Both the position numbers and the translations under genes were made by a program. This document shows, in pieces, positions 36,388 through 45,700 of a stretch of 64,000 nucleotides of DNA. Location of the stretch: contig NZ_CP073318.1 in the NCBI RefSeq assembly GCF_018263855.1, positions 7,378,001-7,442,000 of the forward strand. Reading direction: 5' to 3'. Origin of the DNA: Kutzneria sp. CA-103260 (lineage in GTDB: Bacteria > Actinomycetota > Actinomycetes > Mycobacteriales > Pseudonocardiaceae). The notes below the pieces were generated by a model. That model saw only the letters and a program-made list of their open reading frames with translations, made no database searches and was not told the DNA's origin. Position 1 is the stretch's first letter. The number at the start of each line of letters is the position of its first letter.

Positions 36388-37617
36388 ATGACACAGCGAG
36401 TTCCGCGCCCCTTCGATCCCCTGGACTGGCCGCCCGAGGACATCGCCGACCCGTACCCGATCTACCGCCGGTACCGGGAGATCGACCCGGTCCACCGGGG
36501 TCGGTCGAGCCCCGACGGGCGGACGAGGTGGTACGTCTTCCGCTACGAGGACGTCACCCGGGTGCTGTCGCACCCGCACTACGGACACCACGTCGCCCCG
36601 TTGCTCACCGGCATCCCGCCGGAGTGCGAGAACCTGTGGCGGCTGGTCGGCAACTGGCTGGTTTTCATGGACCCGCCACGACACGGCCAACTGCGGTCGC
36701 TTCTCGCCGGAAGCTTCTCGACCCGTGTCGTGGCCCGACTGCGGCCCCGCGTGGCGGAGATCGCGCGCGAACTGATCGCGGACATCGGGCAGCGGTCCAC
36801 TCTCGACCTGATAGACGACTTCGCCGCTCCGCTCCCGATCCTGGTGATCTCGGAGCTGCTGGGGGTCCGCCAGGGCAGCCGGGAGTGGCTCCGGGAACGG
36901 GCCGTGTCGTTGCAGAAGGCCAGTTCCGGTCGGGCCCGCGACTACCGGCGGGCGGAGAACGCGGCGACCGAGCTCAGCGACTTCTTCCGCTGGGAGGCAC
37001 GGCGCAGGCGGCACGATCCCGATGACGACCTGATCACGGCGCTGGTCAAGGCCGGCGAGTGCGGGTCCGTGACGGAGGACGAGATCACCGCGACGTGCGT
37101 GCACCTGCTCACCGCCGGACACGAGACGACGACGAACCTCATCGGCAAGGCGGTGCTGGCCTTGCTCAGAAACCCCGCCGTGCTCGACGAGTTGCGCGCC
37201 GATCCGGCGCTCCTGCCGTCCACTGTGGACGAACTCATCCGCTACGACAGCCCGGTTCAGATGGTGACCCGCTGGGCGTACCGGGACGATGTGCTGCACG
37301 GGCGTGACATCCACGAGGGCGACACCGTCGTGCTGGTGCTGGGTTCGGCCAACCGTGATCCGCTGGTCTTCCCGGAGCCCGACGAGCTGCGGCCGCGCGG
37401 GCGTTCGAGTCGCCACTGCGGATTCGGCGGCGGTGTCCACCGCTGCCTGGGTTCCGCGCTGGCACTGGCGGAGGCCGAGATCGCGATCGCCGTGCTCTTC
37501 GAGTGCCTGCCCGGGCTTGCGCTGACCGACAAACCGGTTCAATACGCCGAGGACATGGTCTTCCACGGCCCACAGCACCTCGTTCTCGGCACCTGTGGAG
37601 GGAGTACCGATGCATGA
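36388..37617 (+). CDS. StaP/RebP-like cytochrome P450
   Basis: The protein has 409 aa, a soluble bacterial P450. It has the I-helix AGHETTTN near residue 246, an ExxR element, and the haem loop GFGGGVHRCLG with Cys353 as axial ligand. The N-terminus (FDPLDWPPEDIADPYPIYRR) and the position directly after a chromopyrrolate synthase match StaP/RebP. Those enzymes join the two indole rings of chromopyrrolic acid and start decarboxylation. It begins five bases after the preceding stop and overlaps the methyltransferase start by eight bases. Confidence 0.88.
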   Translation: MTQRVPRPFDPLDWPPEDIADPYPIYRRYREIDPVHRGRSSPDGRTRWYVFRYEDVTRVLSHPHYGHHVAPLLTGIPPECENLWRLVGNWLVFMDPPRHGQLRSLLAGSFSTRVVARLRPRVAEIARELIADIGQRSTLDLIDDFAAPLPILVISELLGVRQGSREWLRERAVSLQKASSGRARDYRRAENAATELSDFFRWEARRRRHDPDDDLITALVKAGECGSVTEDEITATCVHLLTAGHETTTNLIGKAVLALLRNPAVLDELRADPALLPSTVDELIRYDSPVQMVTRWAYRDDVLHGRDIHEGDTVVLVLGSANRDPLVFPEPDELRPRGRSSRHCGFGGGVHRCLGSALALAEAEIAIAVLFECLPGLALTDKPVQYAEDMVFHGPQHLVLGTCGGSTDA

Positions 37618-38626
37618 CACCGACCAGCGCGAGGACCACGCCTACCGGCTCATCCAGCTGGCTGAGGGGTTCGGTGCGGCTCGGGCCGTGCAGCTCGCCG
37701 CCGAGCTCGGGGTCGCGGACCTGCTCGCCGACGAGCCCCGCGGGGCGGCGGATCTCGCCGCCGCGGTCCCGGCCCATCCCGACGCCCTGTACCGGCTGCT
37801 TCGCGCGCTCGCCAGCGTCGGAGTGTTCGTCGAGGTCGAGCCCGGATGGTTCGGACTGACCCCGGTGGGTGAGCGGCTGCGCGCGGACCATCCGCAGTCG
37901 CTGCGATCCTGGGTGATCTTCCAGGGGTTGCTCAACACCGTCTACGCGAACGCCGCGGACAGCATCCGGACGGGCGCGGCCACCACCGCGAAAGTCTTCG
38001 GCGAGCCGTTGTTCGAGCACCTGCGCAGCCACCCCGAACACCGCGCGCTGTTCAATGCCGCGATGGCCGAGCAGAGCCACGTGATCAGTGAGACGCTCGC
38101 CCACTACTACGACTTCTCTCGGGCGCGCCAGATCGTCGATGTCGGCGGTGGGAACGGCGCCTTCCTCAGCGCGGTCCTGCGGGCCAATCCGGAGCTGACC
38201 GGCGTGGTCTACGACCAGCCCTACCTCGCCGACGAGGTCGAGCGGCAGTTGGCCGCCGCCGGGCTCGCCGACCGCTGCGGCTTCCTGCCCGGCGACTTCC
38301 TCGACTCGGTCCCGGCCGGCGCGGATCTGTATCTGATGAAGGGAATTCTGCACAACTGGTCCGACGACGACGCCCGCGCCATCCTCACCAACTGCCGCCG
38401 GGCGATGGACGCGCACGGCCGGCTGCTGCTCGTCGACTGGGTGGTGCCCACCGGGAACGCGCCGCATCCCAGCAAGTTCCTCGACCTGACGATGCTGTTC
38501 GTCTACGGCGGGCGCGAACGCACCGAGGCCGAACACACCTGGCTGCTCGCCGAGGCCGGCCTGCGGCTGGCCCGTGTCGTCGGGCCGCCCTCGATGTTGA
38601 ACGTGCTTGAGGCCGTGCCGTGCTGA
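37610..38626 (+). CDS. SAM-dependent O-methyltransferase
   Basis: The protein has 338 aa with a winged-helix dimerisation domain (AAELGVADLL, ALYRLLRALASVGVF) followed by the SAM-binding loop VDVGGGNGAFL. Further blocks are YDQPYL, GDFLDSVPAGADLYLMKGILHNWSD and LLLVDWVV, typical of the acetylserotonin/hydroxyneurospontane family. The catalytic His is in LHNWSDDD. It presumably methylates a hydroxyl (or imide N) of the bisindole product; the site cannot be deduced. GGAGGGAG precedes the ATG, which lies inside the P450 gene. Confidence 0.88.
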   Translation: MHDTDQREDHAYRLIQLAEGFGAARAVQLAAELGVADLLADEPRGAADLAAAVPAHPDALYRLLRALASVGVFVEVEPGWFGLTPVGERLRADHPQSLRSWVIFQGLLNTVYANAADSIRTGAATTAKVFGEPLFEHLRSHPEHRALFNAAMAEQSHVISETLAHYYDFSRARQIVDVGGGNGAFLSAVLRANPELTGVVYDQPYLADEVERQLAAAGLADRCGFLPGDFLDSVPAGADLYLMKGILHNWSDDDARAILTNCRRAMDAHGRLLLVDWVVPTGNAPHPSKFLDLTMLFVYGGRERTEAEHTWLLAEAGLRLARVVGPPSMLNVLEAVPC

Positions 38627-38699
38627 TGCCGCGCGTTCCGCGCGGGGCTCGGCCCCTCTGGGGCCGGCGCCTCGCGCTCTCCGGGGCTGGAGGGACTTA
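38627..38699. repeat. GC-rich intercistronic repeat, copy A
   Basis: Beginning right after the methyltransferase stop, TGCCGCGCGTTCCG, CGCGGGGCTC, GGCCCCTCTGGGGCCGG and GCGCCT form two nested hairpins, and the element ends CTTAGCCG. The same element with a shorter 3' part occurs at 52878-52932. It splits the RebC-like gene from the rest of the operon and may act as a terminator or mRNA-stability element. Confidence 0.75.
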
Positions 38700-38728
38700 G
38701 CCGCAACGCCGAAAACACAGGAGGGCGC

Positions 38729-40330
38729 ATGGACGAGAACGTGGACGTGCTGGTGATCGGCGCGGGACCGGTGGGTCTGACCCTGGCGATAGCCCTGCGG
38801 CGCTTGCTGCTGCGCGTGCGGATCGTGGACCAGGCGGCGGGCCCCAATCGCGAGGCGCGGGCCGACGTGGTCTTTCCCCGAGCCGGCGAGGCGCTCGGCA
38901 CGCTCGGCGTCGGCGAGACGATACGGCGACACGCCTACGAGATGCGGAGCGTGAACTTCTACGGCGACGGGCGACATCTGGGCTGCTTCACCGCCGGACG
39001 GTTCGAATCGGACTACCCGTACGCGATGACGATCGAGCAGCACGACATCGAACGGCTGCTCGCCGAGGAGTTGACCGGACTCGGCGTCGATGTCGAATGG
39101 CGAACCGAGGTCACCGATGTGCGCCAACGGGACGACCACGCCCTCACGACGCTGCGACTGCCCACCGGCGTCACCGAGATGGCGCTGACGCCGTGGGTGG
39201 TCGCCTGCGACGGCCGCGGCAGCACCGTCCGGACCCGGCTGGGCATCCCCTTCGGCGGGAAGCGCCGCGCGAACATGCAGGTGGTCCAGGGCAACGTGGT
39301 GCCGGCCTGGCCGCTGCGCGACCGGCCGGGCCAGGGCTACATCTTCCTCGGCGCCAGGTGCACGGTGCTCGCCTTTCCCACCCCCGGTCAGGGTTATCGG
39401 GTCTTCTGCATCCGGGACGACCCCGAACCGGACCGCACGCAACCGCCGACGATGGGGGAACTGCGCGACCTGGTCGCGGACACCGCCGGCATCCCAGGGC
39501 TGCGGCTCGACCCGACGGAGTCCGGCTGGCTGAGCCGGGCGCGCTTCTCCGACCGCGTCGCCGCCGAGTTCCGTCGCGGCCGGGTGTTGCTCGCCGGCGA
39601 CGCGGCGCACGCGTGGGCGCCCGTCGGCGGGCACGGGATGAACGTCGGCATGCTCGGCGCGCACAATCTGGCCTGGAAGCTCGCCGCGGTGCACCGCCGG
39701 CAGGCGAACGACGCCCTGCTCGACTCCTACGACGTCGAGCAGCGAGCCCTCGCCCGTGCGGTGATCCGTGACATGAGGCGCAACATCACGGAGGTCCTGC
39801 TGCCGGAACCCCTGCACCGACTGCGAACCGCCGTCCTGCGCGCCGCTCTGCCGTGGTCCCTCTTCCAGCGACGGGTGGAGTGGTTGATGAGCGACTTCGG
39901 CCGGAGCCATCGCGACAGTCCGCTGTCGCGGCAGAAAGGCCGGCGCATCGGGAGCCAGTGCCGTGCGGGTGATCGAATCCCCGATGTCTTCGTCACGCGC
40001 GAGGCCGGCGGGCAGCCCGTGGGACTGCATCGGCTGCTGGGGTACGACCACTGGACGTTGCTGCTGGCCGTGGCCCGAGCGGAGCCGGCCGTCGTCCGGC
40101 GGCTCCAGCAGGTGTGCGCCGACTACCCGGCGGCGATCGACATCGTGCCGATCGCCTCAGTGGACCGGTCCTCCGCACGCCACCTGGCCGGCGTCCAGCA
40201 CCTCATGCTCGTCCGGCCGGACGGGCACGTCGGACTGGTCGCGCCGCTGGACGACGTCGGCGCGCTCCGCGACTACCTGGCCGCGTTCCTCGTCCCACGC
40301 GATCCCGGACCGGACCACGCCGCGCAGTGA
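38729..40330 (+). CDS. RebC/StaC-like FAD monooxygenase
   Basis: The protein has 533 aa, a group A flavin monooxygenase. It has VLVIGAGPVGLTLAIAL at residues 6-22, the DG motif (WVVACDGRGSTVR) and GDAAHAWAPVGGHGMNVGM near residue 289. The C-terminal thioredoxin-like region of this family is present. RebC and StaC act with the P450 to set the oxidation state of the indolocarbazole pyrrole ring (imide or lactam). Cladoniamide-type clusters carry related epoxidases, so exact function needs alignment. ACAGGAGG precedes the ATG. It is the last clear gene of the cluster. Confidence 0.85.
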   Translation: MDENVDVLVIGAGPVGLTLAIALRRLLLRVRIVDQAAGPNREARADVVFPRAGEALGTLGVGETIRRHAYEMRSVNFYGDGRHLGCFTAGRFESDYPYAMTIEQHDIERLLAEELTGLGVDVEWRTEVTDVRQRDDHALTTLRLPTGVTEMALTPWVVACDGRGSTVRTRLGIPFGGKRRANMQVVQGNVVPAWPLRDRPGQGYIFLGARCTVLAFPTPGQGYRVFCIRDDPEPDRTQPPTMGELRDLVADTAGIPGLRLDPTESGWLSRARFSDRVAAEFRRGRVLLAGDAAHAWAPVGGHGMNVGMLGAHNLAWKLAAVHRRQANDALLDSYDVEQRALARAVIRDMRRNITEVLLPEPLHRLRTAVLRAALPWSLFQRRVEWLMSDFGRSHRDSPLSRQKGRRIGSQCRAGDRIPDVFVTREAGGQPVGLHRLLGYDHWTLLLAVARAEPAVVRRLQQVCADYPAAIDIVPIASVDRSSARHLAGVQHLMLVRPDGHVGLVAPLDDVGALRDYLAAFLVPRDPGPDHAAQ

Positions 40331-40854
40331 CGTCGTCGCCGGGACATCGTCGCCGGCACGGGAGGCGACCAACCCGTCGCCGGTGTGGTTCTCCTCCGCG
40401 TCGTGCGGCGCGGGAGGAGGGTAAGAGCCGAGGCGTGTTCCGTGGATCACCGCCATCATCCCCGGGACACGCCCCGGCGCGGCGTCGGACGCCGAGGACG
40501 GACACTTCCGTCCCGTCGCACCGGACAGTAGTGGCCGACGAGCCAACCCGAGTGATCCTCCACAACAGCGCGGCCCACTCGGGCCGAACCCACAACTTCC
40601 AGTGCCAGCAAGGTGTCCTTGTCCAACTCCGACGACGGAGTACGATCTACTCCAGGAGTGGTTCCGCGTCATCGTGGCCGGAGGTAGTCTCCCTTCCCAC
40701 CACGAATCCAGCGTTCCTGCCGGATACGGGGACCGTCAGCCGCCACGTCGGGAGCCGTCACATGGCTGCCGGTTCACCGGCCCGGCCGGGGCTGGCGACG
40801 AACCGCGTCCGACACCGGCTGGACGTGGGTGCTGTGCGGCGCAAGGGAGGTGTG
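40331..40854. other. 524-bp intergenic region
   Basis: Between the RebC-like gene and the MEDS-domain gene. No gene, repeat or RNA was recognised. The open frame running into the MEDS gene lacks family similarity upstream of 40855. Confidence 0.5.
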
Positions 40855-41817
40855 ATGAAGTCAGGCTTTCTGCACCAGGGCTGCATCTACGGCAGCGATG
40901 CGGAATTCCTGTCGATGGCGGTCCCGTTCGTGCAGGACGGCCTGCGCCGGAACGAACCGGTGCTGGTCACCACGACGGCGGCGAACCTGGACCTGTTGCA
41001 GGGCGCGCTGGGCACACAGGCGAGCGACGTCGACTACGCCGAGTCCGCGTACTTCGGCCGCCGGCCGCCGCAGCGAGCCACCGCGTTCCAGCGCTACTGG
41101 ACGCGCCACCGGCCGGCCGCGCCGCGCGGCGCCGTGCGCATTCTCGCCGAGCCGATCTGGTTCGGCCGGTCCCGGCGCGAGGTGGCCGCGTGGAAGCGAA
41201 TGGAGGCGGGCCTGAACGTGGTGCTCGCCGACACCACGATCTGGATGATCTGCCCGTACGACACCAGGGTCGTCGACGCCGCGATCGTCGAGGATGCCCT
41301 CCGCACCCATCCCGAGTGCGTTGCCGGGTGCCAGGCCGAGCCCAGCGCGCAGTTCGTCACGCCCGCGGAGTTCGCGAAGCGGCAGGCGCCGCCGCCGAGA
41401 CTCCCGTGGGACGACGCCGACGTCGTCCGGTTCGACGGCGACCTCGCCGCGACCCGCCGGCACGTTCTCGACGAGGCCACGCGACTGCTGCAGGCAGAGG
41501 ACAGCGAGGCGATGTTCTCCATCGCGGTCGGTGAGGCGATGGCGTACCTGCACCAGCGGGGAATCGAGTGGGTGACGGCGTGGGTGCGGCTGGCGGCCGG
41601 CCGGGTGGTGTGCACGGTGCACAGCGCGCAGCCGCTCGACGACCTCCCCCCGTTCGTCGGCTTCCGCACTCCGGCGCTGTGCGAGCAGACCGGCGAGGGG
41701 CTGTGGCTGACCAACCAGATCTGCGAGTGGCTCGACATCAGCTCGGACGACTCCGGGTGCACCATCGAACTCGCCGTGCCGGGCCCGCACCACGCCGAGG
41801 AGCACCACGTCGACTGA
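40855..41817 (+). CDS. MEDS-domain protein with anti-sigma-type ATPase domain
   Basis: The protein has 320 aa. Residues 1-180 match the MEDS/DcmR sensory domain (HQGCIYGSDAEFLSMAVPFV, GLRRNEPVLVTT, ADTTIWMICPYDTRVVDA). The remainder resembles a GHKL/HATPase anti-sigma-factor module, with SIAVGEAMAYLHQRG and GEGLWLTNQICEWLDI. Proteins of this architecture are common in actinomycetes and probably sense a small molecule and control a sigma factor or partner. AAGGGAGG precedes the ATG. No sigma factor lies next to it. Confidence 0.85.
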   Translation: MKSGFLHQGCIYGSDAEFLSMAVPFVQDGLRRNEPVLVTTTAANLDLLQGALGTQASDVDYAESAYFGRRPPQRATAFQRYWTRHRPAAPRGAVRILAEPIWFGRSRREVAAWKRMEAGLNVVLADTTIWMICPYDTRVVDAAIVEDALRTHPECVAGCQAEPSAQFVTPAEFAKRQAPPPRLPWDDADVVRFDGDLAATRRHVLDEATRLLQAEDSEAMFSIAVGEAMAYLHQRGIEWVTAWVRLAAGRVVCTVHSAQPLDDLPPFVGFRTPALCEQTGEGLWLTNQICEWLDISSDDSGCTIELAVPGPHHAEEHHVD

Positions 41818-41925
41818 CGGCGGGCTGCCCCGGCGCGCCACCGGACAGCCATGACCCCGGCGGCGCGCGGCGGGCACGGCCACCGAGTTCCGGCATGAAC
41901 AGAAGATGACCATTGCCGATTCCGC

Positions 41926-42372
41926 TCAGCGGTCACGAATTCGACGCCGCCGCCAGCGGGGACCGTCCGGATCGCGCTGCCCGCGAGGACGGCCGAGGAG
42001 CCGGTCGAGCACAGCCGGATTGCCGGACCACGCCGCGAAGAGAACCTCGCGGGCGACCCTGCGGCCGACATAGCGCAGGGCGACGACAAGGACGATGACA
42101 TTGTCCAGCAACCCGATCACCGGCACGAAGTCCGGGATCACGTTGATCCCCGAGAGCGTGTACAGGCCGGCGAACGCCAGCACGAATCGGGCCCGGCGGG
42201 GCACTCGCGGGTCCCGCCGCAATGCGAATACGGCCCGCACGCAGCACGGCACGAAGCGCGCGACCTCCTTCGCCAGCCCCGGTGGCAGCAACCACGCCAC
42301 CAGGGCGAGCACCAGGCAGGACACGCCGAGCCCGAGCACGGTCACAGCTGTCCCGAGAACCCATCCCACCAT
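41926..42372 (-). CDS. DUF1232 (YkvA-like) membrane protein
   Basis: A small membrane protein of 148 aa from the chosen start. A hydrophobic N-terminal helix is followed by the DUF1232 core: ARFVLAFAGLYTLSGINVIPDFVPVIGLLDNVIVLVVAL, split here across two helices joined at the conserved IPDFVPVIG turn. The role of the family is unknown. An ATG 27 codons upstream (42453) would add a basic N-terminus; neither start has a strong ribosome-binding site. Confidence 0.8.
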   Translation of the reverse strand: MVGWVLGTAVTVLGLGVSCLVLALVAWLLPPGLAKEVARFVPCCVRAVFALRRDPRVPRRARFVLAFAGLYTLSGINVIPDFVPVIGLLDNVIVLVVALRYVGRRVAREVLFAAWSGNPAVLDRLLGRPRGQRDPDGPRWRRRRIRDR

Positions 42373-42492
42373 GGCGCACCGACCCCGAGCTTCCACTTTC
42401 CGCAGGATCTTCCGAAACAGCCCACGAAATGCTCGGCACGCAAAGTCGGGCATATTGTGGCCATTGGCGTGTGATGGCCAGCAGGCGCGGAA

Positions 42493-42618
42493 CTAGCCAG
42501 CCGTCGCGACCTTCGACGAGAAAACCCTCGCAAAGATCACCTGCGCCACGCGGACGGCGATGATCTCAAGGAGAATCATCGCCGCCTTCGCGACGACAAC
42601 CGCAAGGAAGTCAGCCAT
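42493..42618 (-). CDS. 41-aa hydrophobic peptide
   Basis: An ATG with a good AGGAGAGG box encodes MADFLAVVVAKAAMILLEII followed by AVRVAQVIF and a short Ser/Lys tail. The composition is that of a single amphipathic or transmembrane helix. Similar tiny hydrophobic peptides are scattered in actinomycete genomes without known function. It lies between the P-type ATPase and the DUF1232 gene in the same orientation and could be a small membrane regulator. Confidence 0.55.
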   Translation of the reverse strand: MADFLAVVVAKAAMILLEIIAVRVAQVIFARVFSSKVATAG

Positions 42619-42724
42619 CGGATTTTCCTCTCCTACACCCGATCCTCCAGGTCAAACGTCCGAAGAATAGGGTGCCCCGCTGTACTGCCGTGGAGTCACA
42701 GCTTTCCAGCAGGTTAAGAGAGGG

Positions 42725-45700
42725 TTATCCGGCGGCCTCGATCGCACGCCTGTCCGTCGTGCGCGGCGACCGCAGCGCCAGGCTGACCAGAGCGGCCGCC
42801 ACCGACGTGCCGACGGCGATGGTCCAGCCGTGCGGCCACAGCGGACGAGAGCCGAAGAAGTGGCTGACCCCTGGTGTCTGCACGATCGCCGCCAGCACGG
42901 CGTACGACAGGACGGTGGCCGCGAGCACGAGCCGGTCCCGGCGGCCGGCCGCGAGCGTCTGTCCGAGCTGCGCTCCCACCAGCGCGACCAACGCCGCCGT
43001 GTTGGCCTGGTTGCGAGTGCCGGTGAATCGACCCAGCAGCCACGCGGCACTGGTCGCCGCCGTGGTGATGGTGGCGCGGCGGTAGATGTCGCGGGTGAGC
43101 GACGGTCCCAGCGAGGCGTCCGGCCCCTCCGCGAGCAGCACCTCGGTGGTGGCGCCGGGCGGCGGTCGCAGCGCGATCGCCATGGCGGGCAACACGTCCG
43201 TCAACACGTTGATCAACAGCAGCTGGCGCGCGTTGAGCGTCTCCGCCGCGCTGATCAGGCCGGTGCCGACGGTGAAGGCGATCTCGCTGAGGTTGCCGCC
43301 GAGCGGAATGGCCACCGCGTCGCGGACCGACGCCCACATCGCGCGGCCCTCGACGATGGCGGCCGTGATCGTCTCCATCCGGTCGTCGGTGATCACGACG
43401 TCCGCGGCGTGCCGCGCCGCCGGCGTGGCGTGCCGGCCCAGTGCCATGCCGACATCGGCCAATCGGATGGCCGGTGCGTCGTTCGCCCCGTCACCGGTGA
43501 CGGCGACGACCCGGCCCGCGGTGCGCAGCACCCGGACGATGCGGGCCTTCTGGGCCGGGCTCACCCGGGCGAACACGGTGATGTCCGGCAGCTGGCGGGC
43601 AAGTTCGGCGTCGTCGACGGCGTCCAGTTCCGAGCCGGTCATGATCCGGTCGCCGTTGACCACGTTGAGTTCCGTCCCGATGGCCTCCGCGGTGTCGGGA
43701 TGGTCGCCGGTGATCATGACCACCCGCACGCCCGCCTGCCGCAGCTGCTCGACCGCGTGCAGGGCGGTCGGTCGGACCGGATCCGCCAGGGCGAGCAGAC
43801 CGGTCAGGCACAGGCCGCGCACCCGGTCGTCGTCGAGACCGTTGCCGTCCGACGCGGCGTGCTCGGCAACGGCGAGCACCCGGTACCCGCTGCTGGCCAG
43901 CCGCGTCACTTCCTGGCTGAACCGCTGATGGGCCTCGTCGTCGAACGGCCGCATGCGGTCGCCGTCCTCGGGTTGGCGCCAGTGGCTGCAGCGCGCGAAC
44001 ACGATCTCCGGCGCGCCCTTGACGCTGACGAGCAGTCCCTGCTCGTCGTGCCCCAGGACGGCGTGGAATCCCCGCGCCGGCTCGAACGGCATCGACTCGA
44101 CCAGTTCCCAGCTGGCAGCTCCTTCGGTCGTGCTCACCCCGGCGCCGAGCGCGCCTTCGACGACCGCGCGATCGGTGGGATGCGCGAGCGGCCGGTTCTC
44201 GTCGGGCTCCGGACTGGCCCGCAGGGCGGCGCGGACCACTCGGCGCAGCGCCGGCGTGAGGTCGTCCGCCGGGCGGTCGGTGAACCCGTCGCTGACGCGG
44301 TGCAGCCGGATCCGTCCCTCGGTGAGCGTCCCGGTCTTGTCGAAGCACAGCACGTCGACCCGGCCGAGAGCCTCCATTGTGGACGGATTGCGCACGAGGG
44401 CGCCGTGCCGCGAAAGCCGACGGGCGGCGGCGAGTTGCGCGACGGTGGCCACGAAGGGCAGTCCCTCCGGCACTGCCGCCACCGCCAGGCTCACGGCCCG
44501 TCCCAACGCCTGGGCGACGGGACGGCCACGCAGCACGTCGATGCCCAACAGCGTCGCGCCGGCGCCGACGGAGATCGGCAGTGCCAGTCGCACCAGCGAG
44601 TTCAGCCTGGTGTGCACGCCACCGGACCGTGGCCCGTCGCCCATCAGGGTGGTCCGGCCGATCTCGGTGTCGGTGCCGACGGCGGTGACAACCGCGACCG
44701 CCGAACCGGCCGCGACCACCGTTCCCTGGTAGAGCATGCAGTGCCGGTCCGCGATCACCCGGGCCGGTGCGACGTCGACGGTCTTGCCGACCACCTGGGA
44801 CTCGCCGGTCAGGCTCGACTCGTCGACCTCCAGGTCCTGCGCGACCAGCAGTCGGCAGTCGGCGGGCACGGCGTCACCCGCGTCGAGCTCGACCACGTCG
44901 CCCACCACGAGCTGGTCCGGCGACTGCTCCACCCGCTGTTCACCCCGCCGCAGCCGGGTCTGCATCGCCACGGCTTCGGTCAGCCGGTGCAGTGCGCGGT
45001 CGGCTCCCAGTCGCTGGGTGCCGCCCACGAGCGCGTTCACCCCCAGCACTCCCACGATCAGGATCGTGTCGATCATCGACCCGACGGTCCAGGACAGCGC
45101 CGCGCTGCCGGCCAGCACCGGCGTCACCGGGTTGTCCAGCTCCTCCAGGTAGGTCTCGACGACACCGCCGGTCCGCTGCACCGCCTCCTGGTCCGGCCGG
45201 CCCTGTCGACGCCGTGCGGCCTCCTCGGCGTCCAGCCCGTCGGGCGACGTCCCGAGCCGGTCGAGCACGACGTCCGTCGGCATGGCGTGCCACGGGGTGC
45301 GGGTCACCGGCACAGGCGCGGGCATGCGCATCGGCCGGGTGCCCCACCACGTGCCGGCGGCCATCGCCAGCAGCGCCGCGACCTGGACCGCGACCTGGGC
45401 ACGGACGGCCGCGCTCCGCGGCGGTCCCAACATCGAGAGCAGGCCGCCGGCGGTCGCGCCCGCGATGGCCATCTGGGCACTGCGTCGGCTGGCCTTTCGC
45501 GCGAAGGGCACGGACTGCATCAGCAGACACGCCTCGCCAAGACTGGGTCCGCAGAGCACCGAGGAACCCCAGGGCGGCGGCGTGTCCGCGCGGATGATCC
45601 CGATGCCCACGTCGGCGGCGGCCAGACCGTCCGGGCGGACGGCCGAGACGACCGCCACGACGTGGCCGTCAGCCTGAAGTGTCCGCACGGAGGACGCCAA

